64,000 nt of DNA, from assembly GCA_029241985.1 (NCBI GenBank), contig JAQWUU010000004.1, positions 1 through 64,000 of the forward strand. The letters are read 5' to 3'. The DNA is from Aquiluna sp. GTDB taxonomy: Bacteria > Actinomycetota > Actinomycetes > Actinomycetales > Microbacteriaceae. The translations under genes and the position numbers were made by a program. Within the stretch, counting starts at the first letter, position 1. Each line of letters begins with the position of its first letter. The notes under the pieces are model-generated. The model did not search any database, was not told where the DNA came from, and saw only the letters and a list, made by a program, of their open reading frames with translations. Positions 21,274 through 32,292 of the stretch are shown in pieces.

Positions 21274-22359
21274 ATGGACTTTAAAGTAACAAAGAACCAG
21301 CACCCCACTCCGAAACTTGAGCGCGACCAAATTCTGGAAAACCCAACGTTCGGAACTCATTTCTCCGATCACCAGGTGGTCATCGTTTGGGAAAAAGATC
21401 GCGGCTGGCACTCTCCCGAGGTCATTCCATACGGCCCGATCATGATGGACCCATCTTCGGCTGTGCTGCACTATGGGCAGGAAATTTTCGAGGGTATCAA
21501 GGCCTATCGCCACGCTGACGGATCAATTTGGACTTTCAGGCCCACCATGAATGCCGCTAGGTTGCAAAGGTCAGCGAACAGGATGGCGCTGCCTCAATTA
21601 CCGACTGACTTATTTGTTGAATCAATCAGGCAGTTAATTGCAGTCGATGGTGATTGGGTGCCGGAGCCGGTTGGCGAAAAAACCCTTTACCTCCGGCCTT
21701 TTGAGATTGCAGCCGAGAACTACCTTGGTGTGCGGGCGGCTAATCGCGCTGAGTACCGCCTGATTGCCAGTCCAGTCGGACCCTATTTCACAGAGGGCGT
21801 TAAGCCTGTATCAATTTGGATTGCCCTGGATAGTGCCAGAGCGGGCAAGCACGGCACCGGTGAAGCAAAAACTGGCGGCAATTACGCAGCATCCCTAATG
21901 GCTCAGCAAGATGGATATGAGCAAGGTTGTTCTCAGGTTATGTATTTGGATGCTGAGACTTCGACCTACATAGAAGAGTTAGGTGGCATGAACCTTTTCT
22001 TTGTGTATTCCGATGGAAAGGTTGTCACTCCATCGCTTGACGGCACAATCCTTCATGGAATAACCAGGGACTCTGTCATCACGCTGCTTAAAGATGCCGG
22101 GCACGAAGTATCCGAGCGTAAAGTCACATTGGACGAGGTTCGAAAAGATATCGCCTCCGGCACTATCGCTGAAGTCTTTGCCTGCGGCACAGCGGCGGTA
22201 ATCACTCCAGTTGGGCTGCTCAAGTCACGCGAAGAAGAAATCGTTATCGGAAATAATGAGCCTGGAGCAATAACTGTCGCACTCAGGACCAAGCTCACAG
22301 GTATTCAATACGGTTTAGTGGAAGACGGCCACAACTGGATGCACAAGCTGGCAGACTAG
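21274..22359 (+). CDS. ilvE: Branched-chain amino acid aminotransferase
   Basis: LHYGQEIFEGIKAYRHADGSIWTFRP, EELGGMNLFFVY. Confidence 0.95.
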   Translation: MDFKVTKNQHPTPKLERDQILENPTFGTHFSDHQVVIVWEKDRGWHSPEVIPYGPIMMDPSSAVLHYGQEIFEGIKAYRHADGSIWTFRPTMNAARLQRSANRMALPQLPTDLFVESIRQLIAVDGDWVPEPVGEKTLYLRPFEIAAENYLGVRAANRAEYRLIASPVGPYFTEGVKPVSIWIALDSARAGKHGTGEAKTGGNYAASLMAQQDGYEQGCSQVMYLDAETSTYIEELGGMNLFFVYSDGKVVTPSLDGTILHGITRDSVITLLKDAGHEVSERKVTLDEVRKDIASGTIAEVFACGTAAVITPVGLLKSREEEIVIGNNEPGAITVALRTKLTGIQYGLVEDGHNWMHKLAD

Positions 22360-22363
22360 TACG

Positions 22364-23116
22364 GTGCAAATAGTAAGAGTTGCCCTAGACGGAGAAGTTC
22401 ACCACGGTGTCATCTCCGAGGGAAAAGTAGATTTCTATGATGGTGACCCGATATTGGGCGCCAAGCTAACAGGCAAGAGCGCTCCGCTCTCTGCTGTAAA
22501 GCTAATGGCGCCTGTTGCCCCGGGGAAGCTTATCTGTATTGGAATGAACTACGCGGCCCACGCAGCCGAGATTGCGCAGGATGTCCCAGACGAACCGCTG
22601 GTTTTCTTCAAACCAATTAGTTCGATTATTGGCCCGGAAGATACCATCCAGTTGCCACACCAATCGGATCAGGTTGAGCTTGAGATTGAGCTAGCGATAG
22701 TGATTGGCAAGAAGGCCAAGAATGTTTCGGTTGATCAGGCGCTCGATTATGTCTTTGGCTACACCATCGGCAATGACGTGACTGCCAGAGATCTGCAGTT
22801 CAGTGATCTGCAGTGGGCTAGGAGCAAAGCCTTTGACACTTTCTGCCCGCTAGGTCCTTGGATTGAGACCGAATTGGACACAAGCGCAATAAGGCTTGAA
22901 TCCAGAGTTAATGGCCAGGTGCGTCAAAAATCAAAAAGCTCGGACATGATCACTGATGTTCCAAACATTATTGCGTTCGTCAGTCAGAACTTCACCTTAG
23001 AACCCGGAGATGTAATCCTGACCGGATCCCCGGCCGGCATCTCAAAGGTTGAAGCTGGCGATCAGATCGAATGCGAGATTTCAGGTATTGGAATCTTGCA
23101 CAACCCCGTTAGCTAA
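22364..23116 (+). CDS. Fumarylacetoacetate hydrolase family protein
   Basis: [44 protein letters not shown]. Confidence 0.9.
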   Translation: MQIVRVALDGEVHHGVISEGKVDFYDGDPILGAKLTGKSAPLSAVKLMAPVAPGKLICIGMNYAAHAAEIAQDVPDEPLVFFKPISSIIGPEDTIQLPHQSDQVELEIELAIVIGKKAKNVSVDQALDYVFGYTIGNDVTARDLQFSDLQWARSKAFDTFCPLGPWIETELDTSAIRLESRVNGQVRQKSKSSDMITDVPNIIAFVSQNFTLEPGDVILTGSPAGISKVEAGDQIECEISGIGILHNPVS

Positions 23117-23135
23117 AAACACTCAAGAAATAGTC

Positions 23136-24641
23136 ATGACCCAAATTACCGCTCCAACAACTGCCGCCTCAGGAACTGATGTACGTGTTCGGTTCTGCCC
23201 AAGTCCAACTGGCACACCGCACGTAGGGCTGATTAGAACCGCCCTTTTTAACTGGGCATACGCCAGAAGAACCGGCGGGAAGTTTATTTTTCGCATCGAA
23301 GACACTGATGCAAACAGGGACTCCGAGGAAAGCTATGACCAGTTAGTTGAGGCCCTCCGGTGGCTTGGGATTGATTGGGACGAGGGCGTCGATACTGGCG
23401 GTCCCCACGAGCCATATCGCCAATCTTTGCGTGGAGAGATCTACCAAGAAGTAATTCAAAAGCTCCTTGCTTCTGGTCACCTTTACGAAAGTTTCTTGAC
23501 CGGTGAAGAGATTGAAGCGAGAAATATCGCTAACTCCAGAGCGGTGCAGCTGGGATATGACAACTCAGAGCGTGACCTATCCGAAGACGATAAGGCCGCA
23601 TACCTCGCTGAGGGACGGCAGCCAGCGCTGCGACTGCGAGTCCCGGACCAGGACATCACTTTTGAAGACCTTGTTCGCGGGGAAATAACGTTCCCTGCCG
23701 GATCGTTTCCTGACTTTGTGGTCGTTCGACCCGGTGGTGCTCCACTTTATACTCTGGTAAACCCAGTTGATGACGCACTTATGGGCGTTACTCATGTTCT
23801 TCGTGGAGAGGATTTACTTTCTTCCACTCCTCGACAAATCGCTCTCTATAACGCGCTTTTTGAGTCTGGGGTAGCCGAATTCATTCCTCGATTTGGTCAC
23901 CTGCCATTTGTTATGGGCGAGGGCAATAAGAAGCTCTCCAAGAGAAATCCTGAGAGCAATCTTTTTCTGCACCGGGACCGCGGTTTCATTCCAGAGGGTC
24001 TTCTAAATTATCTTTCCCTTTTGGGGTGGTCCATTTCTGCGGACCGGGACATCTTTTCTTTACAGGAGCTCTGCGAGAACTTCGACATTGGCCAGGTAAA
24101 CCCAAACCCCGCGAGGTTTGACCTGAAGAAGGCGGAGTCGATTAACGCTTCCCACATCAGGCTCCTCAGCGATGAGGACTTTATCGAGAGAACACTTGCT
24201 TATCTTCAGTCCGCTGGAGTGGTGTCAGGTCAACCGACGGAGCGTGAAGTTCAGATTCTGGCCGCTGTTGCTCCTCTAACCAAAGAGCGAGTAATTGTCC
24301 TCGGTGATGTGCCAGCAATGGTTGCGTTCCTATTCGTAGAGGATGACGCCCTAATAATTGAAGAAGATGCACTAAAACAGCTTCCAGAAAACTCCAACGA
24401 GATTGTCAGAAACGCTATGACTGCGCTTCTGGACCTGCAGGAATGGACGACGGAGAACATCCAGAGCGCTCTGAGCCAAGCGCTTGTTGAAACCATGGGA
24501 GAGAAGCCCCGGAATGCATTTGGACCCGTTAGAACTGCAATCAGCGGCAGACGGGTAACGCCTCCACTGTTTGAATGCATGGAGATTTTGGGCAAGGACA
24601 GTTCATTGGCTCGACTAGAGTCCTTCGTCCAATCCCGCTAG
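23136..24641 (+). CDS. gltX: Glutamyl-tRNA synthetase
   Basis: [27 protein letters not shown] (KMSKS-like); start at ATG 23136. Confidence 0.96.
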   Translation: MTQITAPTTAASGTDVRVRFCPSPTGTPHVGLIRTALFNWAYARRTGGKFIFRIEDTDANRDSEESYDQLVEALRWLGIDWDEGVDTGGPHEPYRQSLRGEIYQEVIQKLLASGHLYESFLTGEEIEARNIANSRAVQLGYDNSERDLSEDDKAAYLAEGRQPALRLRVPDQDITFEDLVRGEITFPAGSFPDFVVVRPGGAPLYTLVNPVDDALMGVTHVLRGEDLLSSTPRQIALYNALFESGVAEFIPRFGHLPFVMGEGNKKLSKRNPESNLFLHRDRGFIPEGLLNYLSLLGWSISADRDIFSLQELCENFDIGQVNPNPARFDLKKAESINASHIRLLSDEDFIERTLAYLQSAGVVSGQPTEREVQILAAVAPLTKERVIVLGDVPAMVAFLFVEDDALIIEEDALKQLPENSNEIVRNAMTALLDLQEWTTENIQSALSQALVETMGEKPRNAFGPVRTAISGRRVTPPLFECMEILGKDSSLARLESFVQSR

Positions 24642-24670
24642 GATAGGCACTCGGACTTAGGTTCGGCCCT

Positions 24671-24745
24671 TGGGGTATGGTGTAATTGGCAACACGGATG
24701 ATTCTGGTTCATTTGTTCTTGGTTCGAGTCCAGGTACCCCAGCCA
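24671..24745 (+). tRNA. tRNA-Gln (anticodon CTG), CCA encoded
   Basis: Acceptor TGGGGTA/TACCCCA, anticodon loop ATTCTGGTT, T-arm GGTTCGAGTCC. Confidence 0.95.
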
Positions 24746-24751
24746 TTGAAT

Positions 24752-24794
24752 ACCGGAGGTAGTAAATGCTCGATGCATTTGCCTCCGGTTTTTT
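24752..24794 (+). terminator. Hairpin plus T-tract downstream of tRNA-Gln, overlapping SD and ATG of the next ORF
   Basis: ACCGGAGG-TAGT-AAATGC-TCGAT-GCATTT-G-CCTCCGGT followed by TTTTT. Confidence 0.8.
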
Positions 24795-25149
24795 GGTTTT
24801 TGCATATCTTGCAACCGCAGCCTTTCAATTAGCCCTTGTTTTTGGTGCTCCGCTTGGTGAATACGCTTTTGGCGGCAACCATGTTGGAGTGCTTCCAAGC
24901 TTCTATCGCGGGCTGAGCGCAGTTTCTTCGCTGGCACTGGTGGCAATTTCAGGTCACTACGCGGCCCAGCTCGGATGGTTTGATCCGATTCTCGGTACTT
25001 TTGGAAACTCTGTCGTGAACTGGGTGTTGTTTGGTTTCGCAGCGGTGCAGGCCCTGGCTAACAACTTCACAAAAAGTCAAAAAGAAAAGAGGCTCTGGTC
25101 TGGGCCAACAGTTGCGATGGCACTGGCTGCTTTTTTGGTTGCCTTCTAG
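24766..25149 (+). CDS. Conserved membrane protein
   Basis: 127 aa, about 4 hydrophobic segments; GGAGGT SD. Confidence 0.75.
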   Translation: MLDAFASGFLVFAYLATAAFQLALVFGAPLGEYAFGGNHVGVLPSFYRGLSAVSSLALVAISGHYAAQLGWFDPILGTFGNSVVNWVLFGFAAVQALANNFTKSQKEKRLWSGPTVAMALAAFLVAF

Positions 25150-25781
25150 GCCTCTAGAGACCGACCAACCTTCAGGTAGTGAAATTCCCCAGCGTTTTTT
25201 TCGGTAACTTGCTTGATTCTTGAGTTAAACAGCTCATGCCCTACGTCGCTCAAAAGGGCGTTGTGGGTTGGAAAAACTATCTTTGCCCTGATGGCATCCA
25301 GGAAGTCCATGACGTCGGAGATTCTGAGCCACGGAGCACTGGCCGGGCAAGCTAAAACTTCAACTGGGCTGTCCGGAACTGTGTAGCTATCGCCCGGGTA
25401 GTAAAGCTTGCGGTTAACCATCACTCCGATGTTTTGGACAATTGGAATGCTCGAGTGAATCTCCTGGTGGAGGTAGCCAAAAAAGTCGAGTTCAATATCC
25501 TGAAGCCGATAGTGGTCTCCGTGGTAAACAACCTGCACAGGCAAACCTTCCAATTTAGTGGCAACTTCGGGCGGGCCGAATAGTTGGGCCTTGGGGTTAA
25601 GTTCTAGAAGTTTCTGGACGTGATTTTGATAGCTGTGGTCCTCATGAACGTGCGTGAGGCAGATGGCAACGACGTTACTAAGTGGTGGCAAATTGGCGCT
25701 GTAGTTGCCCGGGTCAATTACTAGAGATTGACCGTTTACTTCAACCTCTAAAAAGGCGTGCTCATGTTTGGTTATCTTCAT
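25146..25781 (-). CDS. MBL-fold metallohydrolase
   Basis: LTHVHEDHSYQNHV, PGDSYTVP, FPTHN. Confidence 0.88.
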   Translation of the reverse strand: MKITKHEHAFLEVEVNGQSLVIDPGNYSANLPPLSNVVAICLTHVHEDHSYQNHVQKLLELNPKAQLFGPPEVATKLEGLPVQVVYHGDHYRLQDIELDFFGYLHQEIHSSIPIVQNIGVMVNRKLYYPGDSYTVPDSPVEVLACPASAPWLRISDVMDFLDAIRAKIVFPTHNALLSDVGHELFNSRIKQVTEKNAGEFHYLKVGRSLEA

Positions 25782-25838
25782 TGGTCACTTCCGACTGCTT
25801 CAGTCTATGTTTATCTCATTGAAGGTTAGGAAGTGCCG

Positions 25839-26732
25839 ATGAAGCCACTTGGAATTATTATCAACCCGGCAGCAAACAGGGGCAGGGCGAAAGTTGTTGG
25901 CGAAAAAGTGTTTGAGCACTTCGCCAAAGCCGGTGTCGCGGTTATTAATCTGTCAGCAAGCTCAAGTGCTGAGGCAGAAACTAAGGCAAACCAGCTAATT
26001 CAATCCCAAGAAATTTCAGCAGTTATTGCCGTTGGGGGAGACGGTACCAGCCAGCTCGGTGCAGGAATCGCCATACCAAATCAAATCCCGCTGGGTCTGA
26101 TTCCTGCAGGCTCAGGGAACGACCAGTTCAGACAGCTGAACATTGACCTCAAGGACATTGAGACTGCCTGTGACAACATCATTTCGTCGCTGGGAAACCC
26201 AAGGCGGGTTGATGCCATGAAGGTCTCGCTGGATAATCGCGAGCTTTGGTCACTTGGGTCAATTTCCGCGGGGTTCGATGCGCTGTGCGCAACGCGGGCG
26301 AATGATTTGAAATGGCCGAAGGGCCCAAACAGCTACATTGCCGCAATGTTGCTGGAGTTGCCAAGGTTCGAATCAATCGAATATCACCTGGACATAGACG
26401 GAGAAAAAAGGGTAGTCGATGCAATGTTATGCGGGGTTGCGAACGTGAAAAACTTCGGTGGCGGCATGATGATCTCCCCGGATTCGGACATCACAGACGG
26501 TGAGTTAGAGGTGTTTATCCTTCACAAAGTCACCAGGGCAAAACTACTTAGGATCTTTCCAACCGTTTATAAGGGAAACCACGTGAAGTTTTCGGAAATA
26601 GAAATCTTCAAAGCTCGGTCGATCAGGATTTCCAATGATCAGTTCCCAGTTACCTGTGATGGCGAGTTAGTTGGCAACGCTCCGTTTGCTGTAGAAGTGC
26701 ACCCGGGAGCGTGCCAGTTACTCAGCCAATAG
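25839..26732 (+). CDS. Diacylglycerol kinase family lipid kinase
   Basis: INPAANRGRA, VGGDGTSQLGAG, PAGSGNDQFR; ATG 25839 with AGGAAG SD. Confidence 0.88.
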   Translation: MKPLGIIINPAANRGRAKVVGEKVFEHFAKAGVAVINLSASSSAEAETKANQLIQSQEISAVIAVGGDGTSQLGAGIAIPNQIPLGLIPAGSGNDQFRQLNIDLKDIETACDNIISSLGNPRRVDAMKVSLDNRELWSLGSISAGFDALCATRANDLKWPKGPNSYIAAMLLELPRFESIEYHLDIDGEKRVVDAMLCGVANVKNFGGGMMISPDSDITDGELEVFILHKVTRAKLLRIFPTVYKGNHVKFSEIEIFKARSIRISNDQFPVTCDGELVGNAPFAVEVHPGACQLLSQ

Positions 26733-26777
26733 ATTGCTAAGCCATCTGATTTATGGCAGACTTCTCGAGTTGCAAGC

Positions 26778-26850
26778 GGCTCCATCGTTTAGCGGCCTAG
26801 GACGCTGCCCTCTCACGGCAGTAGCGCGGGTTCAAATCCCGCTGGAGTCA
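26778..26850 (+). tRNA. tRNA-Glu (anticodon CTC)
   Basis: Acceptor GGCTCCA/TGGAGTC, anticodon loop CCCTCTCAC, T-arm GCGGGTTCAAATCCCGC. Confidence 0.95.
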
Positions 26851-26856
26851 CAAAAC

Positions 26857-26894
26857 CTCGCTCTCATAAATCTACTTTGAGAGCGAGTTTTTTT
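26857..26894 (+). terminator. Intrinsic terminator after tRNA-Glu
   Basis: CTCGCTCTCA...TGAGAGCGAG followed by TTTTTTT. Confidence 0.92.
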
Positions 26895-28131
26895 ATCCCC
26901 GCCAGCGTGCTGAGTAGCTCGTGGCCAAGGTGATAAATACCACCGGAATCAGCGCTGCGGCATTTAGACCACCGAAAGTGAAAAGCGTCAGTATGGAGCC
27001 AGCGACTGCACCTCCGAAAGCACCCGAAAGGTTCATGAGTGAGTCGCTGAAACCCTGCACTTTGCTTCTTTCGCCTGTGCCCAAAGTTTCGCTGAGCAGC
27101 GCAGACGCTGCCACCGTTGATGCAGACCATCCAAGACCGAGCAGGAACAGACCGACCAGCACCGCGTAAAAGTTGAACTGCATAAATCCCGAGACTGCCA
27201 GGGAAATCAAATAGATCAGCTGACCGGCGACAATGATTTTGACGGCGCCAAATTTGTCTGTGAGCAATCCAAAGACAGGTGCCAACGCATACATTCCAGC
27301 AATGTGTAACGAGATCGTGAAACCAACCTCTGCTAACGAGTGTCCCTCGGCGCTCAGGTGTGCTGGCGTCATGGACATCACTGACACCATGACCATGTGG
27401 CTAAGTGCAATTGTCAGCACAGCGTAACCGGCCAGAGGAAAAGCTTTCACCACGCCAATGGCATCTTTCATGCTCGCGTTTTTTCTATTTGGGTTCAAAC
27501 CAGCAATGTCTCGAGCCACAATCAGCGGATCTGGCTTCAGCCCAAACCAAAAAACCAGCGTTGAGCTGAGTTGCGCAGCAATTGTAAAGAGGAAGGGCCC
27601 TGACAGGTGTGGCATCCCTAGCCACAGCCCCAGACTTTCGCCTGGAGCAATGAGGTTTGGCCCAATCACTGCACCGAGCGTGGTAGCCCAAACAACCAAA
27701 GACAAGTCCTTGCCCTTTGGTTTGCCTGTTGGAATGTCCGCTGCCGCAAATCTTGCCTGTAGGGAAACCGCAGAGCCTGCCCCAAGCAACAACAGAGCAA
27801 TGATTTCAATTGGAAACGACTGAGCGTAGGTGGCCAGAATCATGCCAAGCGCGCCGAGAATGGCTAGAAATGCTCCAAAACCAAGGGCAACCCTGCGACC
27901 ACGCCTAAATGCCAAATTTGCAAGTGGGATAGCTGCTGCGGCAGATCCGAGTGTGCTCAGCGTGGCTGCGGCGCCTGACCAAGCTGTGGTTCCAGAAAGC
28001 TCAACTGCGAGCAGTGCACCAACCGAAAGTGTTGCTCCCAAACCAAAGCCACCCAGGGCTTGACCGAGAGAGAGAACCTTTACGATGCGCTTTTGGAGGG
28101 CTTCTAACTGCTGCTGCGTAAACTCACTCAC
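26893..28131 (-). CDS. MFS transporter
   Basis: 412 aa, 12-TM-like; GLLTDKFGAVKIIVAG. Confidence 0.82.
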   Translation of the reverse strand: MSEFTQQQLEALQKRIVKVLSLGQALGGFGLGATLSVGALLAVELSGTTAWSGAAATLSTLGSAAAAIPLANLAFRRGRRVALGFGAFLAILGALGMILATYAQSFPIEIIALLLLGAGSAVSLQARFAAADIPTGKPKGKDLSLVVWATTLGAVIGPNLIAPGESLGLWLGMPHLSGPFLFTIAAQLSSTLVFWFGLKPDPLIVARDIAGLNPNRKNASMKDAIGVVKAFPLAGYAVLTIALSHMVMVSVMSMTPAHLSAEGHSLAEVGFTISLHIAGMYALAPVFGLLTDKFGAVKIIVAGQLIYLISLAVSGFMQFNFYAVLVGLFLLGLGWSASTVAASALLSETLGTGERSKVQGFSDSLMNLSGAFGGAVAGSILTLFTFGGLNAAALIPVVFITLATSYSARWRG

Positions 28132-28190
28132 TCAGCAAGACTAATGGTTTGGGATAAAGTAGGGGCTTACGCAAACGCGAGGTGAAATAG

Positions 28191-29606
28191 ATGTCCAATA
28201 AGCCTTTGACACTGGCAGAGAAGCTCTGGCGGGACCACCTGGTCCTCAAGGGCGAGAACGGCGCACCTGACCTTCTCTACATCGACCTCCACTTAATCCA
28301 TGAGGTAACCAGCCCACAGGCCTTTGACGGCCTTCGCTTGGCTGGCAGGGGAGTCAGGCGTAAAGACCTGACGATCGCAACTGAAGACCACAACACTCCG
28401 ACTGAGAACATTCACCTGCCCATTGCAGACCCAACTTCAAGGGCTCAGGTTCAAGCACTTAGGGACAACACTGCGGAGTATGGAGTTCGTATTCACTCTC
28501 TGGGGGATGACAACCAGGGCATCGTTCACGTGGTTGGTCCTCAACTGGGCCTGACAATGCCAGGCCTCACTGTCGTTTGCGGTGACTCTCATACCTCCAC
28601 CCATGGAGCTTTTGGAGCTTTGGCAATGGGAATTGGAACCAGTGAGGTGGAGCACGTACTTGCAACGCAGACACTGCCACTGCAGCCATTCAAAACTATG
28701 GCCATAAACGTGGAGGGCACTCTTCGAAAAGGTGTTAGTGCAAAGGACATCATCCTGGCGGTAATTGCAAAAATCTCAACGGGCGGCGGCCAGGGTTACG
28801 TCCTGGAGTACCGCGGCAGTGCCATCAGGGCTCTTTCGATGGAAGGCCGAATGACTATTTGCAACATGTCGATCGAAGCTGGCGCGAGGGCGGGAATTGT
28901 TGCTCCTGATCAGATCACGTTTGACTATCTGAAGGGTCGCCCGCATGCCCCAGAGGGGGATGACTGGGATCAAGCCCTCAAAGACTGGGCAGAACTGAAA
29001 ACCGATGAGGATGCGGTTTTTGACGCCGAGGTCTTCATCGACGCTGACACACTGGATCCATTCGTGACTTGGGGAACCAACCCCGGTCAAGGTGTGTCCC
29101 TGATGGACAGCATCCCCGACCCTGAAAGCTTCACGGATCCTTCCCAGAAGGCCGCCGCGTTGCGCGCGCTTGAATACATGGACCTCAAGGCCGGCACCAA
29201 AATGAAAGACATCGCGGTCGACACTGTTTTCTTGGGCTCCTGCACAAATGCCAGGATCGAAGATCTTCGAGTTGCAGCTGAAATTCTCAAGGGTCAGAAG
29301 ATGGCTCCAGGGATACGCATGCTGGTTGTTCCAGGCTCTCACAAAGTTCGCCTGCAGGCTGAGGAGGAGGGCCTCGATCAAGTCTTTAAGGATTTCGGAG
29401 CCGATTGGCGCTTTGCGGGTTGCTCGATGTGCTTGGGAATGAACCCGGACCAGTTGGCACCGGGGGAGCGAGCAGCTTCAACTTCCAACCGAAACTTTGA
29501 AGGGCGCCAAGGAAAGGGTGCTAGAACGCATCTTGTTTCCCCAATGGTTGCAGCTGCAACCGCGATTAGGGGCACGCTTTCGGCTCCTGCAGATCTGGAG
29601 CTCTAA
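28191..29606 (+). CDS. leuC: 3-isopropylmalate dehydratase large subunit
   Basis: [52 protein letters not shown]. Confidence 0.97.
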   Translation: MSNKPLTLAEKLWRDHLVLKGENGAPDLLYIDLHLIHEVTSPQAFDGLRLAGRGVRRKDLTIATEDHNTPTENIHLPIADPTSRAQVQALRDNTAEYGVRIHSLGDDNQGIVHVVGPQLGLTMPGLTVVCGDSHTSTHGAFGALAMGIGTSEVEHVLATQTLPLQPFKTMAINVEGTLRKGVSAKDIILAVIAKISTGGGQGYVLEYRGSAIRALSMEGRMTICNMSIEAGARAGIVAPDQITFDYLKGRPHAPEGDDWDQALKDWAELKTDEDAVFDAEVFIDADTLDPFVTWGTNPGQGVSLMDSIPDPESFTDPSQKAAALRALEYMDLKAGTKMKDIAVDTVFLGSCTNARIEDLRVAAEILKGQKMAPGIRMLVVPGSHKVRLQAEEEGLDQVFKDFGADWRFAGCSMCLGMNPDQLAPGERAASTSNRNFEGRQGKGARTHLVSPMVAAATAIRGTLSAPADLEL

Positions 29607-30208
29607 TGGAAAAGATCAGTCAATTCAAGGGGCTGGCAGTCCCGTTGAAGATTAGCAATGTTGATACAGATCAAATTATCCCCGCAGTTTTCTTGAAGAG
29701 AATCACTAAGACTGGATTTGAGGATGGGCTGTTTGCAAACTGGCGTCAAAATCCAGATTTTGTTCTGAATGAGCCGAGGTATCAAGGTGGTCAAGTTCTT
29801 ATTGCCGGCTCCGACTTTGGGACAGGATCTTCCCGAGAGCATGCTGTTTGGGCCCTGAGGGATTATGGCTTCAAGGCAGTGTTTAGCTCTAAGTTTGCAG
29901 ATATCTTCTTGGGAAACGCTGGAAAGCAGGGACTTGTCGCCGGTGTAATTAGTGAGGTCGACACGGAGCGAATCTGGGCTTTCATTGATGAGAACCTAGG
30001 CGCTGAGGTTGAGGTTGATTTACCAAGCCAGGAAATCAGAGTCGGTGACATGGTAATCCCATTTTCCGTCGACGAATACACTAAGTGGCGGCTAACAGAA
30101 GGCCTGGATGACATTGGCATCACTCTTCAAAATGAGGCCGCTATCTCGGACTACGAGGCCAAACGAGAGTCTTGGAAACCCAAGACTTTACCAGCCAGAG
30201 GAGTTTGA
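29606..30208 (+). CDS. leuD: 3-isopropylmalate dehydratase small subunit
   Basis: [34 protein letters not shown]. Confidence 0.96.
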   Translation: MEKISQFKGLAVPLKISNVDTDQIIPAVFLKRITKTGFEDGLFANWRQNPDFVLNEPRYQGGQVLIAGSDFGTGSSREHAVWALRDYGFKAVFSSKFADIFLGNAGKQGLVAGVISEVDTERIWAFIDENLGAEVEVDLPSQEIRVGDMVIPFSVDEYTKWRLTEGLDDIGITLQNEAAISDYEAKRESWKPKTLPARGV

Positions 30209-31525
30209 TTGAGCCTGATAAAGATTGAAGGCGGCAAGCCCCTAAGAGGGCGAGTTGAACTTAAGGGTGCAAAAAACCTAGTGACCAAGGCCATGGTCGC
30301 GTCGCTATTGGGCGAGACTCCTTCTACGTTGCTTGATGTGCCTCACATCTCGGACGTCGATGTAGTGCAGCGACTACTAAACCTTCACGGTGTCAACATC
30401 ACTCACGATGAAAAAACCGGTGACATGGTCCTCGACCCATCCAAGGTTGAGCAAGCGCACATGGTCGACATCGATGCCCATGCTGGATCTTCAAGAATTC
30501 CAATTCTCTTCTGTGGCCCACTGCTGCATAGGCTTGGCGAAGCTTTTATCCCTGGTCTTGGTGGCTGCGAAATTGGAGACCGCCCGGTTGATTTTCACTT
30601 TGATGTTCTTCGTCAATTTGGTGCTGTAATTGAGAAATTACCGACTGGGACAAGGTTGAGCGCTCCTGACGGACTGGTGGCGGCAAAGATAAACCTCCCT
30701 TACCCATCGGTTGGAGCGACCGAGCAGGTCCTCCTTTCGGCGACCACAGCCAAGGGGCTCACTGAACTTCGCGGCGCGGCTATCGAGCCGGAAATAATCG
30801 ACCTAATCGCAATCCTGCAAAAAATGGGAGCGATTATTTCTGTCGACACCGATCGAGTGATTCGCATCGAGGGAGTGAAGCAACTAAAGGGCTTCACTCA
30901 CAAGGCCCTTTTTGATAGAAATGAAGCGGCATCATGGGCAGCTGCGGCGCTTGCAACCAAAGGGGACATCTTCGTCGGAGGAGCCAAACAGGTTGAGATG
31001 ATGACCTTTTTGAACACTTTCAGAAAAGTGGGTGGCGAGTTCGATATCGAACCAGCCGGCATTCGCTTTTTTCACCCAGGGTCTGAGTTGCAGCCGGTAG
31101 TGATTGAGACAGACGTTCACCCCGGCTTCATGACTGATTGGCAGCAGCCACTGGTTGTAGCTCTCACGCAGGCCAAGGGTATTTCCATCGTCCATGAAAC
31201 CGTTTATGAGAACCGATTTGGCTTCACTGAAGCACTCAACAAGATGGGTGCCAACATCCAGATCTACCGGGAATGCCTAGGAGGCAACCCTTGTCGATTT
31301 GGTCAGCGAAACTTCAACCACTCAGCTGTGATTTCCGGCCCAACTCCATTGCGTGGAGCAGATATCAGAGTGCCGGATCTCAGGGGTGGCTTCTCGCACA
31401 TTGTTGCCGCGTTGGCCGCTGAGGGCACGTCCAATGTTTCAAATGTGCAGCTGATCTCCCGTGGTTACGAGAGGTTTATAGACAAGCTGCAGGTTCTTGG
31501 GGCCGACTTCAGCGTTGAAGGGTAG
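30209..31525 (+). CDS. murA: UDP-N-acetylglucosamine 1-carboxyvinyltransferase
   Basis: LKGAKNLVTKAMVASLLGETPSTL, LPYPSVGATEQVLLSA. Confidence 0.93.
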   Translation: MSLIKIEGGKPLRGRVELKGAKNLVTKAMVASLLGETPSTLLDVPHISDVDVVQRLLNLHGVNITHDEKTGDMVLDPSKVEQAHMVDIDAHAGSSRIPILFCGPLLHRLGEAFIPGLGGCEIGDRPVDFHFDVLRQFGAVIEKLPTGTRLSAPDGLVAAKINLPYPSVGATEQVLLSATTAKGLTELRGAAIEPEIIDLIAILQKMGAIISVDTDRVIRIEGVKQLKGFTHKALFDRNEAASWAAAALATKGDIFVGGAKQVEMMTFLNTFRKVGGEFDIEPAGIRFFHPGSELQPVVIETDVHPGFMTDWQQPLVVALTQAKGISIVHETVYENRFGFTEALNKMGANIQIYRECLGGNPCRFGQRNFNHSAVISGPTPLRGADIRVPDLRGGFSHIVAALAAEGTSNVSNVQLISRGYERFIDKLQVLGADFSVEG

Positions 31526-31527
31526 GC

Positions 31528-32292
31528 ATGACAAAAGGTAACGAGGCATTACCGAAAAAAGAGTCCAACTGGGCTTTTCGCATAATAGCAGGCGTTCTGG
31601 CTCCAATCATTCGGCTGCTTTATAACGTCAAGACAACTGGCCTCGAGAACTTGCCCAAAGGTGGTTACATCATCGTCGGCAACCATGTCAGCTATCTTGA
31701 CCCTTTTGCTTTTGCTTACTCCGTGTACATTCACATGAAGCGGGTGCCACACTACTTGGCAAAAGAGTCACTCTTCAGGATTCCCATAATCGGAAAGATC
31801 CTCCCCAAGGTCGGTCAGATTCCGGTTTACCGAGCTGGAAAATCAAACCAGGAACCGCTGCGGGAGGCAAAAAAGTATCTTGCCGCAGGTCAAGTCATGG
31901 TTATTTTCCCTGAGGGAACTCTTACCAGAGACCCAAACCTGTGGCCAATGCGTGGCAAAGGTGGTGCAATTAGGCTCGCCATCGAGCTCGGCCTCCCTGT
32001 TGTTCCAGCAGCTCATTGGGGTGTCGAGAAAGTACTTGGTAATTATTCAAAAAAGTTCAGACCGAACCCCTTTCACACCGTCAACGTGAAAATAGGTAAA
32101 CCGATGAATTTCGATCACTTGAATAAAGACGGCCTTACCAGCCAGGAGTTATTTGATGCGACTGACAGCATCATGAAAGAAGTTGCCAAACTTGTAGGTG
32201 AAATGCGTGGGCTGAAGCCGCCGACCACGCTTTGGGACCCAACCAATAATGGCCAAACCGAAACCGGTAATTTTAGAAAAGACGAAAAGTGA
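31528..32292 (+). CDS. 1-acyl-sn-glycerol-3-phosphate acyltransferase (PlsC family)
   Basis: GNHVSYLDPFAFA, FPEGTLTRD. Confidence 0.92.
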   Translation: MTKGNEALPKKESNWAFRIIAGVLAPIIRLLYNVKTTGLENLPKGGYIIVGNHVSYLDPFAFAYSVYIHMKRVPHYLAKESLFRIPIIGKILPKVGQIPVYRAGKSNQEPLREAKKYLAAGQVMVIFPEGTLTRDPNLWPMRGKGGAIRLAIELGLPVVPAAHWGVEKVLGNYSKKFRPNPFHTVNVKIGKPMNFDHLNKDGLTSQELFDATDSIMKEVAKLVGEMRGLKPPTTLWDPTNNGQTETGNFRKDEK

